Positions 24,187-29,905 of a DNA stretch of 29,905 nt are shown here, one piece after another. The DNA is from Bacteroidota bacterium. Its GTDB lineage: Bacteria; Bacteroidota; Bacteroidia; B-17B0; B-17BO. The position numbers and the translations under genes were made by a program. Numbering within the stretch: the first letter of the stretch is position 1; every line of letters begins with the position of its first letter. The stretch covers positions 1 through 29,905 of the forward strand of contig JANXRU010000160.1 in NCBI GenBank assembly GCA_025356715.1, written 5' to 3'. Under the pieces are notes generated by a model, which saw only the letters and a list, made by a program, of their open reading frames with translations, ran no database searches and was not told the origin of the DNA.

Positions 24187-25597
24187 TTATTCATTTATTG
24201 AATGTAGTTTATATGCTTGGTATAAGAATAAAGAGCAAATTAGTGCTGCAATAATCCCATAAAAGTTTATGCTAATTATAAGATTAAACACAGTATATAC
24301 AAATATTAGGGACCCTACAGATAAAAAAAATGTAAAATAAATAAATGGATTATATTGAATTTTACTCACGCCCATTACCTCTTTTTTCTTGAACAAGTTA
24401 AGTATATAAATAGAGCCTATACATAAAGAAATTGACCACCCCATTACAACACCTATCCCATTTAGGAAGTAGCCCAAAATAATTGATAATACGATATTTA
24501 ATATTGCTATAATTATATGCGAGTTTAGAGGAACGCTGTATCTTTTTTGTGCAAAAAAATTGAAATATGGTGTAATGGATATAATGTTTACAAGATTTGA
24601 AATAGCTACTATTATAAATATTATAAAAAAGGTTTCATCAATTATTTTAAAAAAAAAACAAACTAACCAATGGAGAAAGAAGTAAACAAACTCCCGTTGC
24701 AATAAATGCCCAATGTAAATTTTTATTTAGTATGAAATAATAATATGATATAAATGCTTTTTTTCCATCAGCTAATTTGTTTACAAAAACTGAAAGCAAT
24801 GTTTGATTTGAAACGGCAAAAATATTTCGCATTTGAGTTAAAATTTTGTTTGCAATTTCATATTTAGCAACATAAGAAAAACCAAATTTTGAGAGAAAAT
24901 ATTTTGTTATAGGTTCATAACACAAAACAAGTAAAGAAATGCCTTGTAACTTCCAACTCTCTTTTAAGAAAGATGAAACCTTGTCTTTGCTTATATCTTT
25001 TAACAATAGCCGTATTTTCATTTTTCTTGTTACATAAAAAAAAATACAAACTAAAAATACAAACGCTTGAAAAATTTGTGCAATTGCAACTCCAATTAAC
25101 CCCCATTGTTTTATTGCATAGAAACAAAAACTAATGAATAATAGATTGGAGACACTTAAAATTATGTTTTTGATATAATTCAATCTTCTAGCGTCCAAGA
25201 CAGAAGATAAAATTAATCCTAAGAGGTTAATAAAAATGCTAATAAGCATCAATGGAATAATACTTATGTAGTTATTAATATTATTATGAAACAATAATCT
25301 AAATGAAGCTAATACAATGAGGGTAAGTATGCAAAAAAAAATAAAGTAAATTATGAGACCATTAATTATTAAGTCTGATGCTTTTTTAGAATAGCTTTCA
25401 TCATCATAAGAAGCAACTTCACGAATAATATTAGTATTTATTGAAGCTGCTGCTTGACTTATTATTGATGTAAAACCTAAAACAATTGCCCATAAACCCA
25501 TTGCATCAATTCCTAAAACTGCAATGATTAGTTTGTATAATAAGAAGTAAGTAAGAGAGTTGAAAATTGTTATAGCAATCGAGCTATATACATTCAA
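24187..25597 (-). pseudogene. wzx: Wzx-like oligosaccharide flippase, split by a homopolymer frameshift
   Basis: Two overlapping frames form one ~470-residue flippase of the MOP superfamily. The N-terminal part (25597-24647, 316 residues) starts MNVYSSIAITIFNSLTYFLL and holds about eight helices, including SQAAASINTNIIREVASYD. It ends at a TAA formed directly by a run of ten T on the minus strand (10 A at 24649-24658 on plus). One T fewer joins ...SPLVSLFFF to KIIDETFFIIFIIVAISNL and reads through to 24187, giving four to five more helices. The break lies mid-protein, so as read the flippase is inactive unless slippage, phase variation or a sequencing indel restores it. A ten-base run is a known error and slippage type. 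Confidence 0.85.
24649..24658. repeat. Ten-base poly-A tract at the wzx frameshift
   Basis: Ten consecutive A on the plus strand (T on the coding strand). Nine would keep the flippase in frame. Confidence 0.9.
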
Positions 25598-25666
25598 TTT
25601 AATGTTAGAAATATTTAAACTGTTTATTCGTGATTAACTTTAAAAGGGATATTTTATAAATTTGAA

Positions 25667-26707
25667 CTATATGGTTTCAATTAAAAGGCTTTTCACCCAA
25701 AGCATAATAATCAAGTATATAACTATAAGAAAAAATCCAATAAATGCAAAAAGGATAGATGTCAACCCTTTCCCTATTCCTATCTTTTCGAGTGGCATAG
25801 TAGGTTTGTCAATGATTTGAATTAAGGGTGTTTCTCTCAATAATGTAATTTTTGCAATTGCCAATTGTTTCAAAACCTCACTATACATAGCAGTATTAGC
25901 AGAAACATCGATACGCTTTTTTGTTACACTAGTTCGTAGAACTTGTTTAATAGGATTTATATTAAGATCGACAGATGATGCCTCATCACTAATGCTAGCG
26001 TTTAATAATTGTCGTAATGAATCTGCTTGATTTTTTAAAAGTGTTAAATTATCGTTTGCTCTTTTAGTTTTATATTCAGTATAATACTTAATAACATTCT
26101 CACTTAATTTTTCTGCAAAAATTTTTGCAAAAATTTCATTTTTATCCTTGATTTCTAAGTATATAAATCCAATTTTTTTATCTTTCTTTTCAATTGTTAA
26201 TTGAGACTTTAAAATTATACTGAATATTTTATTGATTACACTATCCTTTATTCTATCTTGTGTCTTAACATCATAATTCTCAAAACTGAGATTTGCCAAT
26301 ACTTTTGTTAAGTTATGATTATCTATGTACTGATTAATTAATAGTTTATTCTCACCTTTATCGTTTGATGAAGATAATAGAGTATTTACTATTAATTTTT
26401 TACTTTTAAACAATTCAAGCAAGTTGTCTCCTTCAAAGACCCCTCCTCCACTTTGACCCAAATCTATTCCAAATTGTGCAGCAATTCCAGCGTAAGCCCC
26501 CATTTTATCACCGCTTGCATTCTCTGAAACAAATGTTAAAGTTGACTTATATTCTACGCCAATATATGATTTATAAAAAAATCCAACGAAACCAAAAACA
26601 AAAGTACATATCGAAATTATTACCCATTTAGACAAAATGTATTTCGATTTTAGCTTTAGTCTTTTGTATAAGTTAACTAATGAAATTTCATTCAATTGAT
26701 TGCTCAT
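25667..26707 (-). CDS. Wzz-like polysaccharide chain-length determinant
   Basis: An inner-membrane polysaccharide co-polymerase of 346 residues that sets chain length in Wzy-dependent assembly. It has the two-helix Wzz plan: TM1 at about 27-46 (KWVIISICTFVFGFVGFFYK), a large periplasmic domain with coiled-coil segments (about 200-225), and TM2 at about 313-338. The Pro-rich LIQIIDKPTMPLEKIG precedes TM2, as in Wzz/Wzc. There is no cytoplasmic tyrosine-kinase domain. A Gly-rich segment (QFGIDLGQSGGGVFEGDN) near residue 80 is characteristic of Bacteroidota members. It starts 6 bp after the SLBB exporter gene stops. Confidence 0.9.
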   Translation of the reverse strand: MSNQLNEISLVNLYKRLKLKSKYILSKWVIISICTFVFGFVGFFYKSYIGVEYKSTLTFVSENASGDKMGAYAGIAAQFGIDLGQSGGGVFEGDNLLELFKSKKLIVNTLLSSSNDKGENKLLINQYIDNHNLTKVLANLSFENYDVKTQDRIKDSVINKIFSIILKSQLTIEKKDKKIGFIYLEIKDKNEIFAKIFAEKLSENVIKYYTEYKTKRANDNLTLLKNQADSLRQLLNASISDEASSVDLNINPIKQVLRTSVTKKRIDVSANTAMYSEVLKQLAIAKITLLRETPLIQIIDKPTMPLEKIGIGKGLTSILFAFIGFFLIVIYLIIMLWVKSLLIETI

Positions 26708-26713
26708 ATATAA

Positions 26714-29191
26714 TTACTTCTTTAACAAATTCAATATTGCCACTATTACTCCAGCTAAAGCAGCAACTCCTGTAGTTACTGCAACAGTTTCGGCAGCAGA
26801 TGTTTTCTTTTTTGTTGCTATTTTAGGCACTAAAATTTCAGAGCCCTCTTCTACTTTTGGGTAAGTTTTAAAAAACAAAAAGTGTTTTGTTTTTGCAGCA
26901 ACGCCATTAGGTTTTAAAACATATACCCTTCCTTTTTTGGCATCATCTGTATAACCACCAGCCCTATCAACATAATAACTTAAATCTTGCCCTGCAACAT
27001 AAACAACTTCTGTAGGGAACAACACTTCGCCACTTACTTTAATTTCTCTTTTTTGTTTTGGAACATTGATAATATCATCTTCTTGCAAATAGATATTTTC
27101 TAAGCTATTACTATCTGCTAATAATTTTTCTACATCTAATCCAATTTTTACTGTAGGATTGATGTAATCAGAATTTGCACTAGATGTGGTATCTTTAATT
27201 TGTTGCTTTAATTTTTTATAATAAATATCACTTGTATCTTTTAGGATATTTGTTTTGTTAACACGAGTAATACTTACTCCCTTTAAAAATGCTAAGTGTG
27301 TTAAACCACCAGAGCGATTTAATAAGCTACTTACTTTTTCATCTTTAGAGGCTAAAATATAATAGCCAGGGTAAAGCACTTCTCCATCTATTCTAACTCT
27401 AACTTGAGATTTATAACCTGGTTTTGTTCTGATGTTTACAATATCCCAGGGTTTTAGTTTGATGTCTTTGCCTTTTAAGTCAAGCTCTTTTTCGCTATTG
27501 ATATTAATTACCTGTGCTATTTCATTTGACTTGGAATCGTATTTATTTAAATCTAATCTGCTGGCGATTTCAATTCTTTCAACAGATGAACCATCTGTAA
27601 AACCACCTGCTGCAAAAATTAAATCTTTCACCGTTTGATTTTCGAAATATGGATATTTCTCTGGCTTTCTTACCTCTCCTTGAATGGTTACAAAATATTC
27701 TTCTTTATAATCTTTAGAAATACCAATCATTACTTCATCATTCTTCTTAAGTTCAATATCTTTTTGTTTGCCATTAATAATTTCAATAGGGTTGAATGAT
27801 AACATTTCCTTGCTATAATCATCGTTGGTTCTCATTATAACGCCACGCTGAATAAACGCTTCTGGCGTTAATCCCTCTGCGTTTGAAATAAGTTTGTTTA
27901 AGGTTAGTCCATTTGATAATTCATATTGCCCAGGACGATATACAGCTCCTTTGATATTTACACGATTTGCAAACCTATCAAGCACTTTACCAATTTCAAT
28001 GATATCGCCATTTGTAGGTTGATATGTTGTGTATTCGGCTTTTATAACATCTTTAATTCTCTTCTCTTTATCTGTTGTTTGAATGATGTGGATGGATGCA
28101 CTATAAGCACTTGGAGCAAACCCTCCTGCATATTCAAAAATTTTTGAAATTGGCTCTCCTTCTATTGCTTCAAAAACGGCTGGTTTATTAATTTCTCCAG
28201 TTAAAGTAATTAAATTTTTTGCCGATGGAATACGAATTACATCTCTATCGTTTAATCTTACATCACTTGTTTGATCGGCACTTAACAAAAATTTATAAGC
28301 ATCAAACTTTGTTACAACTTTATTGTTTCTTACTAATTCAATATTTCTTAAAGAGCCAGTTTCATTGGGTCCTCCACAAGCATATAAAGCATTAAATAAT
28401 GTTGCCAAAGAAGACAAAGTAAATGTTCCTACTTTTCTAGCATCGCCAATTACAGTAACTTTTATACTACGAATTTTTCCAATGCTTACTTGTATTTGAG
28501 ATTGACCATTACCAATGCTGGCATAACCACTACGAATCATTTTATCTTTAATTCTGCGTGCAGCATTTTCAACAGATAATCCATTTACATTTATTAATCC
28601 AACATTGGGAATAGTAATATTTCCTTCGGGAGAAACTGTTAATTTTTGATTGACTTCTTGGTAGCCAAAGACATCAATCACAACTTCATCATCTGCACCA
28701 ATGGTATAATTTTTTGGAGTAGGAATTCTTAGGTTTGGTTCAAATGTGATGTTATCATTATTAAATAAATCACCACCAAAAATGAAAGTTGAAAATGTTT
28801 TTTCTTTTAGCTTTTTCAGGTCTTTATCAAAACCTGTAGTATCAGTGCTTCTACCTCCTTCAAGTTGTTCTTTCTTGGCTTTAGCATCAATTTTTTTCTT
28901 AATGTCTGGAGTAATTGAAGACGCATCTAAACGTGCTAATCTTGCTCTAAGCTTCACAATTTCAGCTGCAGGGAAGCCACGTTGAATAGCCAATTGTTCT
29001 GCTTGGCTTTCGCTTAATCCACTTTGTTGAAGTTGTGCTTTGTATTGCAAAATTTCTTCATCGGTAAGCATATCTACTTTAATAGTTGATATATCTTTTC
29101 CTTTTAATAAATCTTGTGCATTAGCATTAATTCCTATAAAAAGCAATGCAATTACAAGCCACAAAAACTTGCAGTTTTTTATTTTATTCAT
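26714..29191 (-). CDS. Wza-like SLBB-domain polysaccharide export protein
   Basis: Outer-membrane/periplasmic exporter of capsule or exopolysaccharide. From ATG at 29191 it is 825 residues; a GTG 21 bases upstream is not needed because the signal peptide (KFLWLVIALLFIGINANAQ) starts after MNKIKN. A helical region (about 35-130) precedes the polysaccharide-export domain (NYTIGADDEVVIDVFGYQ, about 160-240). Then come six SLBB-like units beginning near IKVTVIGDARKVG, LITLTGEINKPAVFE, VNIKGAVYRPGQYE, VTIQGEVRKPEKY, VRIDGEVLYPGYY and IKVSGEVLFPTEV. The far C-terminus has a hydrophobic helix (TTGVAALAGVIVAILNLL), perhaps the outer-membrane helix as in Wza. There is no lipobox Cys, unlike Wza itself. 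It is about twice the length of E. coli Wza. Confidence 0.92.
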   Translation of the reverse strand: MNKIKNCKFLWLVIALLFIGINANAQDLLKGKDISTIKVDMLTDEEILQYKAQLQQSGLSESQAEQLAIQRGFPAAEIVKLRARLARLDASSITPDIKKKIDAKAKKEQLEGGRSTDTTGFDKDLKKLKEKTFSTFIFGGDLFNNDNITFEPNLRIPTPKNYTIGADDEVVIDVFGYQEVNQKLTVSPEGNITIPNVGLINVNGLSVENAARRIKDKMIRSGYASIGNGQSQIQVSIGKIRSIKVTVIGDARKVGTFTLSSLATLFNALYACGGPNETGSLRNIELVRNNKVVTKFDAYKFLLSADQTSDVRLNDRDVIRIPSAKNLITLTGEINKPAVFEAIEGEPISKIFEYAGGFAPSAYSASIHIIQTTDKEKRIKDVIKAEYTTYQPTNGDIIEIGKVLDRFANRVNIKGAVYRPGQYELSNGLTLNKLISNAEGLTPEAFIQRGVIMRTNDDYSKEMLSFNPIEIINGKQKDIELKKNDEVMIGISKDYKEEYFVTIQGEVRKPEKYPYFENQTVKDLIFAAGGFTDGSSVERIEIASRLDLNKYDSKSNEIAQVININSEKELDLKGKDIKLKPWDIVNIRTKPGYKSQVRVRIDGEVLYPGYYILASKDEKVSSLLNRSGGLTHLAFLKGVSITRVNKTNILKDTSDIYYKKLKQQIKDTTSSANSDYINPTVKIGLDVEKLLADSNSLENIYLQEDDIINVPKQKREIKVSGEVLFPTEVVYVAGQDLSYYVDRAGGYTDDAKKGRVYVLKPNGVAAKTKHFLFFKTYPKVEEGSEILVPKIATKKKTSAAETVAVTTGVAALAGVIVAILNLLKK

Positions 29192-29270
29192 ACCTAAAAA
29201 ATGAGAGGACACAATTAAATTTTGAGTGTAGTAGAAGTTTGGCTATGCAATATTTTTTGTTGTGTGAATT

Positions 29271-29278
29271 CAAAAATA
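29271..29278 (-). promoter_or_regulatory. Possible -7 promoter element before the export gene
   Basis: TATTTTTG on the minus strand matches TAnnTTTG, 79 bp before the ATG at 29191. No clear -33 element is seen, and AT-rich DNA gives such matches by chance. Confidence 0.25.
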
Positions 29279-29326
29279 ATAGAAAGAGAAGAAACTAACG
29301 TATTTTTATTAAAATTAATCGTGTTT

Positions 29327-29905
29327 CTACTTAATAAATTGTTTAATTTTTCTAAGAGGTTTTAAGTGCAATGTAAACCATTTTGGTCTTAAACCATTAA
29401 CAGTCCAGGCTCTTCTATCATTCATATTTGCTTTTACACGATTGTTCAAATTTTTTGTACTAGCACCACCAATTCTAAATAAAACCATTACTTTATTTAA
29501 GTATGATGTTTTCAATTTGTGCTTGTAAATAAACCTTAGCATCAGCTCGTAATCTGCTGCACTACCAAGTTCCATATTAAACATTCCATATTTTTCATAC
29601 ACTTCTTTTTTCACAAAAAAAGTAGGATGTGGTGGCATCCAACCATATAAAAAATCGTTTAATTTATAGTTGCCCGAAATCCATTTACGCTTTACTTTAC
29701 TAGTATCATTTTGATCTATAAAATATAAATCGCCATACAATAGATCGCAATTTGTTGTTGCAAAAAGATTTGCCACTTGTTCTATAATATCATTGCTTGC
29801 ATAAAAATCATCACTATTTAAAATGCCAATTACATCGCCACTTGCTTTACCAATCCCTTTGTTCATTGCATCGTAAATGCCTTTATCTTTTTCAGAAAAA
29901 ACAGG
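29327..29905 (-). CDS. Glycosyltransferase family 2, 5'-truncated at the window edge
   Basis: The frame is open to the last base. The first visible residues PVFSEKDKGIYDAMNKGIG place the edge about 65 residues into a GT-A domain. The metal-binding LNSDDF, LLYGDLYFID, PPHPTFFVKKEVYEKYG (acceptor side) and SAADYELMLRFIYKHK follow, the same layout as WcaA/WcaE-type transferases and as the GT2 at 22686. The ATG at 29866 is internal to the conserved YDAMNKGI and is not the start. It reads toward the export gene, 135 bp away, and is probably part of the same locus. Confidence 0.92.
   Translation of the reverse strand, partial: PVFSEKDKGIYDAMNKGIGKASGDVIGILNSDDFYASNDIIEQVANLFATTNCDLLYGDLYFIDQNDTSKVKRKWISGNYKLNDFLYGWMPPHPTFFVKKEVYEKYGMFNMELGSAADYELMLRFIYKHKLKTSYLNKVMVLFRIGGASTKNLNNRVKANMNDRRAWTVNGLRPKWFTLHLKPLRKIKQFIK

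Noticed and set aside
24187..24702. Second frame of the flippase as an independent 171-residue gene.
   Set aside because: It begins upstream of the frameshift inside the N-terminal frame, and its real content starts exactly where the first frame ends. It is the C-terminal half of one flippase.

Overview
The window is chromosomal DNA from a Bacteroidota bacterium of the gliding / type IX secretion (T9SS) kind. The evidence is a mutY-ssb-gldE-gldD block, a T9SS-like C-terminal sorting domain, a DUF6089-type outer-membrane barrel, and TAnnTTTG promoter -7 elements in front of several genes. Base composition is AT-rich throughout, and most so in the surface-polysaccharide genes on the right. No rRNA, tRNA, CRISPR array, transposase or phage gene was seen.

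Left part (1-14.8 kb, housekeeping). A 5'-truncated hemW faces a small membrane-protein gene and a START-like-domain gene, which form a leftward pair. A rightward block follows: mutY (base-excision repair), a 162-bp two-word tandem repeat, ssb, gldE and gldD. Then come leftward recQ, a small secreted protein with a T9SS-like tail, rightward fhs (one-carbon metabolism), and a leftward series: a TPR/transmembrane protein ending in a histidine-kinase dimerization domain without an ATPase domain, an unknown Cys-containing anchored protein, a DUF6089-type barrel, a ComF-family phosphoribosyltransferase and a 2TM-domain protein.

Right part (14.8-29.9 kb, all leftward). This is a Wzx/Wzy-type exopolysaccharide or O-antigen locus. 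Reading in transcription order (high to low coordinates): partial GT2, SLBB-type exporter (Wza-like), Wzz-like chain-length protein, Wzx-like flippase (interrupted by a frameshift at a 10-base homopolymer), hexapeptide acyltransferase, GT2, Wzy/ligase-like polymerase, two GT4 glycosyltransferases, a polytopic membrane protein, a HddC/RmlA-like sugar-1-phosphate nucleotidyltransferase, and gmd. Together these would make a GDP-sugar, assemble and acetylate a lipid-linked repeat unit, flip it, polymerize it and export it.

The most unusual object is a ~1.1-kb cassette at 16745-17887 inside this locus. Two diverged copies of a GC-rich hairpin repeat, in the same orientation, enclose exactly eleven 21-bp tandem units and one gene of unknown function. 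The array begins on the base after the left flank, ends 10 bp short of the gene, and is open on both strands. Other dispersed-repeat features are a REP-like palindrome inside the 5' end of gldD and a GAAG-rich inverted repeat that encodes the C-terminus of the TPR protein.
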